In this document: positions 43,901 through 52,777 of the stretch, piece by piece
Layout of the letters: every line of letters starts with the position of its first letter
How positions within the stretch are numbered: position 1 is the stretch's first letter
From: Flagellimonas abyssi
Lineage (GTDB): Bacteria > Bacteroidota > Bacteroidia > Flavobacteriales > Flavobacteriaceae
Direction: 5' to 3'
DNA length: 64,000 nt
Assembly: GCF_019457905.1 (NCBI RefSeq)
Contig: NZ_JAHZSV010000003.1
Coordinates: forward strand, 456,516-520,515
Program-made: the position numbers and the translations under genes
The notes under the pieces: generated by a model
Seen by the model: the letters and a program-made list of their open reading frames with translations, nothing else
What the model was told of the DNA's origin: nothing
The model's database searches: none

Positions 43901-45260
43901 CGGCGGAGTTCATCATTTTGGTGGCTCCCTCCACAGTTATTTTATCTTTTATGGATTGTGTGGCTTCTTTGTCCAGATTGACAAGTTCGGTTTGCCGTCG
44001 GGTAATTTGAAACGCAATGTACTCGACTATGATGACTGCTCCGTCTATAATGATACCAAAGTCGATGGCCCCAAGGCTCAACAAGTTGGCATCGACCCCA
44101 AAAATGTTCATTAAGGTGAGGGCAAAAAGCAAACAAAGCGGAATTACGGAGGCTACAACAAGTCCTGACCGCCAGTTGCCCAACAACAGGACCACCACGA
44201 AAATCACGATCAAACAACCCAACACCAAGTTCTCGGTAACCGTGAAGGTAGTTCTTCCGATAAGTTCGCTACGGTCCAAAAATGGGTTGATGTAAACCCC
44301 TTCGGGTAGCGATGCCGAGATGGCGGCCACTCGTTCTTTGACCGCTTCGATAACGCGTTTGGAATCGGCATCCTTGAGCATCATGATCTGGCCGAGCACT
44401 TTTTCGCCCTCTCCATTTCCAGTGATGGCTCCAAAACGGGGGGCGCTTCCAAAACCAACTTTGGCCACATCCTTAATATATATAGGGATGCTGTTCCTTG
44501 TGGTTACGACGATATTCTCGATGTCCTTGAGGCTGCTCACCAAACCTTCCCCGCGAATAAAATAGGCTTGGTTTACTTTTTCAATATAACCTCCACCAGT
44601 GACACTGTTATTTTTTTCCAATGCGGTGAAAATCTCCCTTGCGGTTATATTGAAAGCGTTAAGCTTTTGGGTCTGGATGGCAACTTCGTATTGTTTAAGA
44701 TGCCCCCCCCAAGTATTTACCTCGACTACACCAGGAATACCGGAAAGCTGACGTTTTACAATCCAATCCTGAATGGTCCTAAGCTCCGTGGAATTGTATT
44801 GGTCCTTGTACTCGGGCTCAACATCCAGAATATATTGATAGATTTCGCCCAGACCAGTGGTAATTGGTCCCATTTCTGGGCTACCAAAACCCTCTGGGAT
44901 ACGACTGGATGCTGATTTTATCTTTTCGGCAATGAGCTGTCTTGGCAGATAGGTGCCCATATCGTCCTCAAAGACAATGGTGACCACCGATAGGCCAAAT
45001 TTGGAAACCGACCTTATTTCTTTTACACCGGGCAGGTTCGCCATTTCCAACTCAACGGGATAGGTGACGAACTTTTCCATGTCCTGTGTGGAAAGACGAT
45101 TAGAAGTGGTTAATACCTGTACTTGGTTATTGGTGATATCGGGTACAGCACCAATGGGTATTTGTGATAGCGAAAATAACCCAACAAGGGCTATGGCCGC
45201 TGTAAACAGAAGAACAATGAACTTGTTCTTTACACTAAAGTTGATAATTTTTGAAAACAT
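40914..45260 (-). CDS. CzcA/CusA-type heavy-metal RND pump fused to a TolC-like domain
   Basis: 1448 residues. Residues 1 to about 1040 are an HME-type RND permease. Helix 4 reads AIDFGIIIDGAVIIVEY, the DFG...DGA...E pattern of divalent-cation pumps (CzcA type) rather than the AxGAMVDAA pattern of CusA (Cu/Ag). Then a basic linker (RKRRRERK) is followed at residue 1052 by MNKNTLTVLFLLVTASGFSQT, a signal-peptide-like stretch, and a TolC/OEP-like helical domain to the end. The fusion is known from other Bacteroidota. Probable substrates Zn, Co, Ni or Cd. An internal ATG at 42107 could give a separate 397-residue TolC-like product. Confidence 0.9.
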   Translation of the reverse strand: MFSKIINFSVKNKFIVLLFTAAIALVGLFSLSQIPIGAVPDITNNQVQVLTTSNRLSTQDMEKFVTYPVELEMANLPGVKEIRSVSKFGLSVVTIVFEDDMGTYLPRQLIAEKIKSASSRIPEGFGSPEMGPITTGLGEIYQYILDVEPEYKDQYNSTELRTIQDWIVKRQLSGIPGVVEVNTWGGHLKQYEVAIQTQKLNAFNITAREIFTALEKNNSVTGGGYIEKVNQAYFIRGEGLVSSLKDIENIVVTTRNSIPIYIKDVAKVGFGSAPRFGAITGNGEGEKVLGQIMMLKDADSKRVIEAVKERVAAISASLPEGVYINPFLDRSELIGRTTFTVTENLVLGCLIVIFVVVLLLGNWRSGLVVASVIPLCLLFALTLMNIFGVDANLLSLGAIDFGIIIDGAVIIVEYIAFQITRRQTELVNLDKEATQSIKDKITVEGATKMMNSAVFGQLIILIVFIPILSLSGVEGKMFKPMALTFSFALLGAVLFCFTYVPVASALFLKPTKESSKNISTRLVNWINKQYEPVIEWAMKSKKLVLSIAAALLVGAILLFSSMGGEFVPTLDEGDFVIQPVLKTGTSLAKTVETTTKIEKILLDQFPEVKQVVSRIGAAEVPTDPMSMEESDVIISLKPKDEWVSAETKDELADKFKEALAVIPGMEVEFTQPIEMRFNELITGVRADIAIKIFGENLEILNKKANEIKDLIQNVEGASDIIVEKVEGLPQMNVSFDRAKIARHGLNIADLNEMISMGFAGKVVGSIFEGERQFDLAVRLDAENRQDISNLRNLYVDIPNGGKIPMSELAEITYQKGAAKISRDDTKRRIVVGINVRNRDLQSVVDDVQLLVNENISLPPGYTITYGGQFENLQNAKARLMIAVPIALLLIFIMLYFAFGSVKEALLIFSAIPLSAVGGVLLLWLRDMPFSISAGVGFIALFGIAVLNGIVLIEHFKELKGKDFDSMEDLIKQGTKDRLRAVLLTASAAALGFLPMAVSTNAGAEVQRPLATVVIGGLVTATMLTLVVLPVLYAYTHNIKFRGMRKRRRERKMNKNTLTVLFLLVTASGFSQTKLDLEDLMALSLENNKGIQAGSLLVDQAETLKGTAFEFDKTDIYYQYDENNLALNGEPLKVFGAQQQFEFPTVYGAKNRLQKSNYELQKSSFEIQKKQLYQSLSNAYYQYQTLNQKVKLYSTLDSIYSNFAHAANRRFELGETNYLEKVTATAKQRQIANTYSKIKQQMLTTYGQIVSLVQSGDSLQIVDEKPEKLTVVNVQGMLDAETSFLDHRQELSNAKKSLEENKLLPDLNLEYFQGTNSGLGTSLYGIQLGVRVPIFFFGHSSKLKSSKIQTKITEMENTEISVAMDQRYKTLMGQLEQQAKELSYYEDEGGLLSDQILKAASGNFQNGEIDFFQYIQSLENAYDIQLNYLDVLNQYNQTVIAINYLTITL

Positions 45261-45337
45261 GATTCATAGAGTATGATAGCATTATTAAATAGAATAAGGC
45301 TTGATAGAAGTGTTCAGCAAAGCTGAAATACTATGAA

Positions 45338-45736
45338 TTATGCGTGTTTGGGCGGTTGAAAAGGGTTGTCTCCCCAAATATGGGAATACGATATTTGATA
45401 GTGGAAATTTCCTTTTTCTGTAACTGGAATTTCAGAACGGGAATTGATAAAATTATCCGCTCCAAGAACAAAAACATGCGGTTGCGAACAATGGGATTGA
45501 TGCTGAAAAGGCAATTTTTCATGCTCTTTTTGCTCTTCTTGGTGCTTTTCGCTGTGCGAAGCTTTGAGTTCTCCGTAGTGTTTGGAAACAAAGACCGTAA
45601 AGTCATCACCATATTCCTCATTGTGGAACTGGTAATGCTCAAAAAGTTGCCCAAGTTCCACCAAATCCTTAAAATGAATGTTGGCTCCTTGGAGCAGAAT
45701 GAGCAGGGATATCCCTATGGTGATAATTTTATTCAT
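45338..45736 (-). CDS. His-rich small secreted or anchored protein upstream of the metal pump
   Basis: 132 residues. Hydrophobic N-terminus (MNKIITIGISLLILLQGA) that may be a signal or anchor. The central part is rich in His, Lys and Glu (KHYGELKASHSEKHQEEQKEHEK) and includes HQSHCSQPH, a plausible metal-binding cluster; the end is NPFQPPKHA. It is 77 bases upstream of the CzcA-TolC gene on the same strand, and similar small proteins precede metal pumps in other Flavobacteriia. Candidate periplasmic metal chaperone or sensor. A 148-residue frame on the opposite strand is judged a shadow. Confidence 0.65.
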   Translation of the reverse strand: MNKIITIGISLLILLQGANIHFKDLVELGQLFEHYQFHNEEYGDDFTVFVSKHYGELKASHSEKHQEEQKEHEKLPFQHQSHCSQPHVFVLGADNFINSRSEIPVTEKGNFHYQISYSHIWGDNPFQPPKHA

Positions 45737-45811
45737 CCTGACAACGTAAAATTAAGAATAATACGCGGCACCATAGATGACCAAACTTAATTTAGAATGA
45801 GTCTGATTTTT

Positions 45812-45845
45812 AAAAACCATCAGGCCCTATTGGGCCTTGATGGTT
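45812..45845 (-). terminator. Terminator overlapping the end of the VPS10/BNR gene
   Basis: AACCATCAGGCCC (45815-45827), loop TATT, GGGCC-T-TGATGGTT (45832-45845); on the minus strand TTTTT follows. The gene's stop codon (45827-45829) lies at the loop. Confidence 0.75.
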
Positions 45846-48800
45846 GAAATTCCGTTTTCTTCCAAAACAGCATTCACTTTTGGAAGCTCTTTATCCAATG
45901 TGCTGTTCAGTTTGGCCATGTGAGTCTCCAACTCGGCAACAAGTTCATCGTATACCACATAAGCGGCATCCGTTGGTCTGGCGTCCCCGTTTTCAATACT
46001 TCTCTGCAGGGCATTGAACCTATTGTTCAATTTGATGGGGAAGTTCAATGGGTCTTGTCCTGATTGGTTTTTGGTTTGATAAAGATCATTCTCGATTTCG
46101 GTCAAGGTCTCCATGAAATCTTCAGTTAGCTTTGTGAACTTTCTACTGGAAATCCCCTTGCCCAAACTATCCAATTGTTTGCGGATGCTTCTTATTTGAA
46201 TGACCGCTTCGTTGGCGATGGTCGCTTTCTTGGTGATTTTGGAAGCCAATTCAAATTGCTTTTGAAGGTCTTCCGCTGTAATCCCTTTCAAGTTGGGGTC
46301 CATTTCAATTTTAAATGGATAGCTTTTGATGACTTCAGGGCCCACCTTCATTTGCACGGTATAGGTGCCCAGTGGTGCTTTTGGTCCTGTGGTGGCCGAA
46401 GCTCCCCAAATAATGATACCATCAAAAGTAGTGGGTCCAGGATACCTCAAGTTCCAAGTAAAAGTGTTGATGCCTTTTGCCGTAGTGGGCTTGGTACTGC
46501 TAAAACGGCTCCACCAGGAAGATTCGCCAGAATCTTCATATTTTGGTTTGTTGCCGCCAAAGGATTCGATGAGGTTATTGTTAGCATCGAAAATAGAAAA
46601 GGTGACTGTATCCACCTCTTTTTCCAAATAGTACTGGAAATTGGCGTTGTAAATACCTCTGATGGCATCGGAGGGTTTGAACAAGACATTTTTTTCACTT
46701 TTTAAATCTTCTGAATACTCCCTAAAAGGCTGAATGTCGTCCAAGATCCAAAATCCCCTGCCGTGGGAGCCCAGAACCACATCGTTGTCCTTGATCACCA
46801 AATCCCTGATCGGGGTATCGGGCAAGTTCAATTGAAGCGACTGCCATTCGGCACCATCGTTTATGGAAAAATACACTCCGTGTTCGGTCCCCAAAAACAG
46901 TAGTCCTTCTCTTTTATGGTCTTCACGGATTGCCCTGGCAAAGTGACCGTCTTTTATTCCTGTAATGATCTTGGTCCAGGTTTTTCCGTAATCGTGTGTT
47001 TTAAAAACGTAGGGCGCCCTGTCATCCACTTGGTATCTGTTGGCCGCCACATATAAAGTTCCAGGATTGTGGATGGACTCTTCAATAATGCTCACCCTTG
47101 AATATTTTGGTAGATTTTCTGGGGTAATATCCTCCCAGTTTTCACCACCATCTCTTGTGATGTGAATTTTGCCGTCGTCAGAACCTGCCCAAATGGTGTT
47201 GATGTCGTGATGGGATGGAGCCAAAGCGAATACGGTGGCATAAATCTCTGGTCCGTTCATGTCCATGGTTAAAATACCCCCCGTCTTGCCCAAGGTTTCC
47301 GGGTCGGCATAGGTAAGGTCCGGACTGATTTTTTTCCATGTCTGTCCATCATTTGTTGTTTTCCAAACGTGTTGGGAGCAGGTGTACATTACATTGGGGT
47401 CTTTGGGAGCGAACATAATGGGGAACGTCCATTGCCAACGCTCGGGAAGGGCACTTGCAGGTTCACCAGAGAAAAATCGGGGATATACTTGAATATCTCT
47501 GGTCTGACCATTGCTTCGGTCATACCTTGTCAAAAGTGCTCCTTGGCTTCCTGCATAAAAAATATCGGGGTTGGTCGGACTTTGTGTGATCCAACCACTT
47601 TCCCCGCCACCAACGGCGTAGTACCATTCGGAACTTGGCCCCCTTGCTTGCATAAAGTCCCATCCTTCGCTTGGCATGGCCAAGGTAGAGTTGTCCTGCT
47701 GGGCACCTGCCACGTGATACGGAACATCGCTAGTGGCCATTACATGATAAAACTGCGAGGTTGGATAGTCCTGTTCGGTCCAGGTTTTTCCTCCGTTGAT
47801 GCTTACCACGCCACCTCCGTCATTGGAACTGATCATTCTATCAGGGTCGTTTGGGTCGATCCACAGATCATGGTTGTCGCTATGTGGGGTGTTAATTTTT
47901 TCGTCAAATGTTTTTCCTCCATCGGTGGATTTAAAGAATCCTACATTTAGGCCATACACCACATCTTTGTCTTTGGGATCGGCATAAATTCTGGAATAGT
48001 AAAAGGCACGTTGTCTCAGTTTACGTTCGTTGTTGGTGAGTTCCCACGTCTTGCCAGCGTCATCGGAACGGAAAACACCGCCTTCATTGGCCTCTACAAT
48101 GGCCCAAACCCTGTTAGAATCTGCTGGGGAAACCGTTACCCCAATCTTACCGATCGGGCCTTCGGGCATCCCTGGATTTTCGGTGAGGTCTGTCCAGGTT
48201 TCTCCACCATCTGTGGACTTCCAAAGTTTACTATCTGGACCACCGCCCCACATTTTCCATGCTTTACGGTACACTTGCCATGTGCTGGCGTACAATACAT
48301 CGGGATTATTTCGGTCAATGATCAAATCTGCAGCGCCTGCTTTATCGCTGACATAGAGTACTTTTTTCCAATTTTCGCCTCCATCCATGGATTTAAAAAC
48401 GCCACGTTCTTCATTTTCTCCATAAGGGTGTCCCAAAGCGGCAACGTAAACAATATTTTCATTGGTGGGGTCTACGCGAACCCTTGAAATGGCTTGGGTT
48501 TCTTCCAGCCCTAGATGTTTCCAAGTTTTTCCGCCATCTGTCGTTTTGTAAACACCGTCACCTTGTGTGATGCTTCCACGCAGTTGGGTTTCTCCCATTC
48601 CGATATAAACCACATCTGGGTTGGTTTCTGCCACCGCTACGGCGCCTACGGATGAACTGGTAATTTGGCCATCGGTTACACATTTCCATGTATTTCCTCC
48701 ATCGATGGTCTTCCACAGACCACCTCCAGTGGCTCCAAAATAATATTCGTTGGGTCGGGAAGGGCTTCCTGAAGCCCCCAAGCTTCTACCGCCACGGTTC

Positions 48801-48943
48801 GGGCCAATGTTCCGCCATTCAAAGCCGCTGTAAAAACTGGTGTCAATGGTAATAGGGGATGCATTTTGTGCGCAAATAAATAAGGTTGAAAAAAACATGG
48901 AAAGTAATGTCCATGTCTTCAGGGAGGTTGTTGGCATTCTCAT
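45827..48943 (-). CDS. Secreted VPS10/BNR-repeat protein (sortilin-like, 'glycosyl hydrolase' family)
   Basis: 1038 residues. Signal peptide near MRMPTTSLKTWTLLSMFFSTLFICAQ. From residue 40 to about 700 repeated beta-propeller blades carry Asp-box motifs such as STDGGKTW, SMDGGENW, SNDGG and TNDGQTW; the last third is a helical and beta region with ELAETH-like coils. Similar proteins are called glycosyl hydrolases or VPS10-domain proteins, but no catalytic residues are evident. Likely a cell-surface or secreted sensor or binding protein. Single gene with its own terminator. Confidence 0.82.
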   Translation of the reverse strand: MRMPTTSLKTWTLLSMFFSTLFICAQNASPITIDTSFYSGFEWRNIGPNRGGRSLGASGSPSRPNEYYFGATGGGLWKTIDGGNTWKCVTDGQITSSSVGAVAVAETNPDVVYIGMGETQLRGSITQGDGVYKTTDGGKTWKHLGLEETQAISRVRVDPTNENIVYVAALGHPYGENEERGVFKSMDGGENWKKVLYVSDKAGAADLIIDRNNPDVLYASTWQVYRKAWKMWGGGPDSKLWKSTDGGETWTDLTENPGMPEGPIGKIGVTVSPADSNRVWAIVEANEGGVFRSDDAGKTWELTNNERKLRQRAFYYSRIYADPKDKDVVYGLNVGFFKSTDGGKTFDEKINTPHSDNHDLWIDPNDPDRMISSNDGGGVVSINGGKTWTEQDYPTSQFYHVMATSDVPYHVAGAQQDNSTLAMPSEGWDFMQARGPSSEWYYAVGGGESGWITQSPTNPDIFYAGSQGALLTRYDRSNGQTRDIQVYPRFFSGEPASALPERWQWTFPIMFAPKDPNVMYTCSQHVWKTTNDGQTWKKISPDLTYADPETLGKTGGILTMDMNGPEIYATVFALAPSHHDINTIWAGSDDGKIHITRDGGENWEDITPENLPKYSRVSIIEESIHNPGTLYVAANRYQVDDRAPYVFKTHDYGKTWTKIITGIKDGHFARAIREDHKREGLLFLGTEHGVYFSINDGAEWQSLQLNLPDTPIRDLVIKDNDVVLGSHGRGFWILDDIQPFREYSEDLKSEKNVLFKPSDAIRGIYNANFQYYLEKEVDTVTFSIFDANNNLIESFGGNKPKYEDSGESSWWSRFSSTKPTTAKGINTFTWNLRYPGPTTFDGIIIWGASATTGPKAPLGTYTVQMKVGPEVIKSYPFKIEMDPNLKGITAEDLQKQFELASKITKKATIANEAVIQIRSIRKQLDSLGKGISSRKFTKLTEDFMETLTEIENDLYQTKNQSGQDPLNFPIKLNNRFNALQRSIENGDARPTDAAYVVYDELVAELETHMAKLNSTLDKELPKVNAVLEENGISTIKAQ

Positions 48944-49078
48944 GATGTCAAGGTTGGTTATGAGTAGTTAGAATAAAGTCACAATTTACTCAATATGGAT
49001 GAGAAAATTTAATCAAATCATCCAAACTCTTGAATATTTTGAGTTGTTTTAGGGAATTTGATGCGTTTTTTTATGCAA

Positions 49079-49555
49079 TCAAAAATGAAGCTCGTCAAGA
49101 ATTACCCCGTAATCGTGTTGCAAGTCTTCGTGGAGTGCGGGTATTTTCTTTTTGATGTATTCCAATTGACGGTTATACAAATTCATCAATGTGGTATTTC
49201 TGTTGATGGAAGGACGGAATGATTTCATCTTTTCACAGAAATAAAGCAACAGTTCCACTTCGGTAGCCTTATTTCCTGAATACCGAATATATTTTTTGAT
49301 GGTGCGAAGTATTTTCCGAACACTTTTTTTGATGTAGAAATAACTGTTAACGTTGATGTCGGCGAACATGGCATCCACCTCTTCTTTTACGGTTTCAATG
49401 TATCCTTCCTCGCTGTCTGATTCGAACAGCAAATAGGTAAGGAGTTCCTTGTTTTCTTTTTTGAAACGTGCCAAACGAAGGCAAAGCTCAAGGACTTCGT
49501 CCTGCGATTTGAATTTGAGTTCTTTTTTGAGTTGTGCTACGGTGGCGGCCTTCAT
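49079..49555 (-). CDS. Conserved hypothetical helical protein
   Basis: 158 residues, soluble, mostly helical, with Lys/Glu-rich coils (LARFKKENKELLTYLLFE; SVRKILRTIKKYIRYSG). No signal peptide and no motif I recognise. It begins 4 bases after the SDR stop on the same strand and is probably its operon partner. Similar unnamed proteins occur in Flavobacteriia. Confidence 0.6.
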   Translation of the reverse strand: MKAATVAQLKKELKFKSQDEVLELCLRLARFKKENKELLTYLLFESDSEEGYIETVKEEVDAMFADINVNSYFYIKKSVRKILRTIKKYIRYSGNKATEVELLLYFCEKMKSFRPSINRNTTLMNLYNRQLEYIKKKIPALHEDLQHDYGVILDELHF

Positions 49556-49559
49556 ATAA

Positions 49560-50318
49560 TCAACTTCTTAGGTATGATGCCCCATTAACATCGATGATGG
49601 TTCCAGAGGAGTAAGCGGCCTCGGAGGATGCCAGGAACAATATCGCATGGGCCACCTCTTCGGGCTGTGCCATGCGTTTAAAAGGAGATTCGCGCAACAG
49701 GTTTTCCCGCTCGGCAGGGGTAAGGGTCTCTTTGGCCATTTCGGTTTCGGTGAATCCAGGTGCGACCACTCCGACATAAATGTGGTGAGGCGCCAATTTC
49801 TTGGCGAGGGACTGACTCATGGAATTCAATGCAGCTTTGCTGGCCCCATAGGCTGGTTTGGTGGGTTCGCCCCGAAACGCACCCCGAGAGGATACGCTTA
49901 CAATATGCCCGCCACCTGTTTTCATCATGGCCTTGGCTCCCCAATAGCATAAATTAGCCACGGCAAATAAGTTGGTTTCAAACGTTTTTTCCCAGGCATT
50001 CGTCCAATGGTCAAAATCAACTTCGTCTATTTCATGAAAAATAGAAATGCCCGCATTGTTCACTAAAACGTCCAGTTGGCCATAGGTTTTTACAAAATCA
50101 GCAATAAGAGCTTCCGTTTCAGATTTTTGGGAAATGTCTCTTTTAAAAAGTTGATGCCCTTCCCCAGGTAATTCTGATAACGTTTGATGGGCCACTTCAT
50201 CATTACTACGATAATTGATGCCCACTTTGGCTCCTTTTTTGGCGAATGCCATGGCGGTTGCCTTGCCGATACCTCGCGAGGCACCTGTGACCAATACGTT
50301 TTTGTTGTTGAAATTCAT
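49560..50318 (-). CDS. SDR family oxidoreductase
   Basis: 252 residues from the ATG at 50318 (MNFNNKNVLVTG); an earlier frame start to 50384 adds 22 residues with no match to the fold. Classical SDR motifs: TGASRGIG (cofactor), NNAG, and catalytic Tyr-Lys in YGASKAAL with the preceding Ser in SVSSRG. Reduces or oxidises a carbonyl/hydroxyl with NAD(P)(H); the substrate is unknown. Followed within 4 bases by the small helical protein gene. Confidence 0.9.
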   Translation of the reverse strand: MNFNNKNVLVTGASRGIGKATAMAFAKKGAKVGINYRSNDEVAHQTLSELPGEGHQLFKRDISQKSETEALIADFVKTYGQLDVLVNNAGISIFHEIDEVDFDHWTNAWEKTFETNLFAVANLCYWGAKAMMKTGGGHIVSVSSRGAFRGEPTKPAYGASKAALNSMSQSLAKKLAPHHIYVGVVAPGFTETEMAKETLTPAERENLLRESPFKRMAQPEEVAHAILFLASSEAAYSSGTIIDVNGASYLRS

Positions 50319-50471
50319 AGGTTTACTTGGGTGATGAAAACAATTCGAGTTTTGATTTTTTAAAGATAAAAAGATAGGGCACAATATTGGATGGATTTCA
50401 ATGTTGTTCTATTAATTATGTTTCTTTGTGGTCGACTCTCTTTTTGAACACAAGGAATTACGAGAAATACT

Positions 50472-50918
50472 ATGAAATCAAAAAAAAGACATTGGTTGTG
50501 GAATGTTCTCATCATTCTGACCGTGGCGCTATGTGTTTTCGCCTTTGTGGAACACTATAAAAACTGGCACAAAATTGAGGATGGAAACCTAAAGATCTAT
50601 TCAGGGATCTACTATCAAAAAATACCTTTAACGGAACTGGACAGTGTGGTTTGGGTGGAGAAATTGCCAGAAATGGAGCGATCTAATGGTTTTTCTTGGA
50701 TGGAAAAGGAAAAGGGAGTTTTCAAGGACTCCATTACCAATACCAAAGTCTATGTTTTTGTGGACGACCTCTATCAACAAAAAATAAAAGTGGTGCACCA
50801 CGATTCCCTTAAAATGTATATAAATCTTCAGGACAGTCTTAAAACAGAGGAATTATTTGCAATTTTACAGACTGAATTGATGAACAATCAAGAAACCGCC
50901 AGAGGAACCAATAAATAG
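50472..50918 (+). CDS. Membrane-anchored hypothetical protein
   Basis: 148 residues. One N-terminal transmembrane helix (about residues 9-26) and an extracytoplasmic beta-rich domain with several Trp and Tyr. No family recognised. Starts a three-gene plus-strand set with the DUF2141 and DUF423 genes, spacing 2 and 5 bases, so probably one operon. Confidence 0.6.
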   Translation: MKSKKRHWLWNVLIILTVALCVFAFVEHYKNWHKIEDGNLKIYSGIYYQKIPLTELDSVVWVEKLPEMERSNGFSWMEKEKGVFKDSITNTKVYVFVDDLYQQKIKVVHHDSLKMYINLQDSLKTEELFAILQTELMNNQETARGTNK

Positions 50919-50920
50919 AT

Positions 50921-51325
50921 ATGAAAACTTTTATTTTTTTATTGTTGTTGCCCGTAATAGGCATTTCTCAGAATACACTTTCCATACAGGTCAACAATGT
51001 GGAGTCCGCGAAGGGCAAGGTGAGTGTGGCCGTGTATGATTCCGACGAAGCTTTTTTGTCCTTTGATCATGTATTGAAAACGAACAGTGTAGTGGCCCAC
51101 CAAGGAAGTGTGATGATGCATATCACCGATCTTCCTGCTGGCGAGTATGCATTGGCCATTTTCCATGATGAGAACAATAATGGAAAACTGGATACCAATT
51201 GGTTGGGGATTCCAAAGGAAAAGGTGGCTTTTTCCAGAGGCAAGATGAAAACGTTTGGTCCGCCCAAGTTTAAGGAATGTGCCTTTAAGATGAGTTCCGA
51301 TCACAAAATTCATATAGATCTTTAA
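50921..51325 (+). CDS. DUF2141 domain secreted protein
   Basis: 134 residues. Signal peptide MKTFIFLLLLPVIGISQ, then the DUF2141 core with VSVAVYDSDEAFL, DLPAGEYALAIFHDENNNGKLD and WLGIPKEKVAFS. Small periplasmic beta protein; function unknown. Second gene of the operon, 2 bases after the anchored protein. Confidence 0.85.
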   Translation: MKTFIFLLLLPVIGISQNTLSIQVNNVESAKGKVSVAVYDSDEAFLSFDHVLKTNSVVAHQGSVMMHITDLPAGEYALAIFHDENNNGKLDTNWLGIPKEKVAFSRGKMKTFGPPKFKECAFKMSSDHKIHIDL

Positions 51326-51330
51326 AAAAT

Positions 51331-51723
51331 ATGGGAACACTATTTATGGCCCAATTAATGGGCGCCCTTTATGGACTTTTAGCAGTAATTTTTGGTGCTT
51401 TCGGCGCACACGCGCTTAAAAAGAAATTGACCCCCGAACTGCTGCAAAGTTTTGAGACAGGGGTCAAATATCAGATGTATCACGCTATTGTGCTATTGGT
51501 GCTAGGATTTAATTTAAGCTTTGATCAACCACTGGATTCTTGGATAGTCAACTGTTTTATTTTCGGGACCCTATTATTTTCCTTCAGCATATACGCCCTT
51601 TGTTTGGGCGCGGCGAAAGGCAATAAACCAAAGTTTCTGGGCCCGGTGACCCCGCTTGGTGGATTGCTTTTGACAGCGGGATGGGCCTTGTTGCTCTATT
51701 CCTTTGTTTCCAATTTGGTTTAA
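51331..51723 (+). CDS. DUF423 family membrane protein (YgdD-like)
   Basis: 130 residues, four hydrophobic segments. Opening GALYGLLAVIFGAFGAHALKK and the Y-x-M-YH motif (YQMYHAIVLL) are typical of DUF423. Function unknown. Last gene of the three-gene operon; its end is one base from the converging TlpA-like gene. Confidence 0.88.
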   Translation: MGTLFMAQLMGALYGLLAVIFGAFGAHALKKKLTPELLQSFETGVKYQMYHAIVLLVLGFNLSFDQPLDSWIVNCFIFGTLLFSFSIYALCLGAAKGNKPKFLGPVTPLGGLLLTAGWALLLYSFVSNLV

Positions 51724-51724
51724 A

Positions 51725-52774
51725 TCATTTGGCAAGCAATTTGTCAATTTCTCTTTCAATACTGTTCTCTCTCTCATAAAATCCAACAAAAGATTTGACC
51801 ACGGTACCGTTTTTGTCGATCAAGAAAGAGTTAGGGATGGCGGTAACAGCATATTTTTGCACGTTTTCGCTTTTCATTCCCACCAAGTCTGATATGTTTA
51901 TCCAATTGATTTTGTCCTCTTTACTGGCTTTTTCCCACCATTTTCTCTCCTTGTCAAGAGAATAACTGATGAGCACAAAATCTTCTTCATTGTATTTTTC
52001 CATCAATCTTGGAAATTCTTCCTTGTTCTGCTTTCGGCAGGGAACACAACCTGTTCCCCAAAAATCCAAAAGAATAACCTTGCCCTTATAATCGAACAAT
52101 TGGTGCTCTTCCCCATCAAGATCATATCCAACGATGTTTCTGTATTTATCTCCTGGTTTTATGTCGCTAGTTTTTGCGTAAGTCAGGAGTTCCAGTCCTT
52201 TTGGTGAACTGGAATTAATGGAATCCAGACGCTCATGGAACAATAACAAACTGTCCTTGGACACTTCTTTTTTAATATATAACAATTGGTTCAGTGCCAT
52301 TTGGTTATCGGCATTGGAAAACAGGAAGTCCAATTGCTTGGATTTTCTGTTTTCCTTTGGGGTATTCCTTAAAGTTGCATAATATGCCGCAAGAAGGTCG
52401 GATTGCTCAGAACCGACCACCTTTGCATCTATAAAATTGGAATAATCCCCTTCTATGAAGATAGAATCATTTTCCAAAAAGAAATAATGGTACGGTTCCA
52501 GTGGGTTATTTTCTTTATCATAAAAATTGAGATAGCACAAAGAGGGCAAGTCCACTTTTCCACTAAATTCAAACCTTTGATTGATCACAAAGGCGGAATC
52601 AAGGTTTTTATCAATGTCCCTGTTGTATAGATAAACTTTAGTGCTATCAGGAAAACCCTTTGCTGTTACGGATAATACAAATTGTTCCTCAAGACTTGTT
52701 TTTCCCTTTTTTTGGCAAGACATGATAGTACAAACCACCAAGGTCAAAATAAACAATACATTTTTACCACCCAT
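51725..52774 (-). CDS. TlpA-like thioredoxin-fold lipoprotein or secreted protein
   Basis: 349 residues. Hydrophobic N-terminus (VLFILTLVVCTIMSC) with a possible lipidated Cys, a beta-rich N-terminal domain (about 25-200) of the DUF4369 type, then a thioredoxin-like domain with WGTGCVPCRKQ, the active CxxC near residue 245. Reduces or exchanges disulfides in the periplasm. Last gene of the sigma/anti-sigma/DUF4097 set, 3 bases after a DUF4097 gene, so likely in that operon. Confidence 0.85.
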   Translation of the reverse strand: MGGKNVLFILTLVVCTIMSCQKKGKTSLEEQFVLSVTAKGFPDSTKVYLYNRDIDKNLDSAFVINQRFEFSGKVDLPSLCYLNFYDKENNPLEPYHYFFLENDSIFIEGDYSNFIDAKVVGSEQSDLLAAYYATLRNTPKENRKSKQLDFLFSNADNQMALNQLLYIKKEVSKDSLLLFHERLDSINSSSPKGLELLTYAKTSDIKPGDKYRNIVGYDLDGEEHQLFDYKGKVILLDFWGTGCVPCRKQNKEEFPRLMEKYNEEDFVLISYSLDKERKWWEKASKEDKINWINISDLVGMKSENVQKYAVTAIPNSFLIDKNGTVVKSFVGFYERENSIEREIDKLLAK

Positions 52775-52777
52775 TAT

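Noticed and set aside
45344..45790. Plus-strand frame of 148 codons opposite the His-rich gene
   Set aside because: The minus-strand frame has the signal-like N-terminus, correct position in the metal operon and the typical QPPK ending; the plus frame has none.
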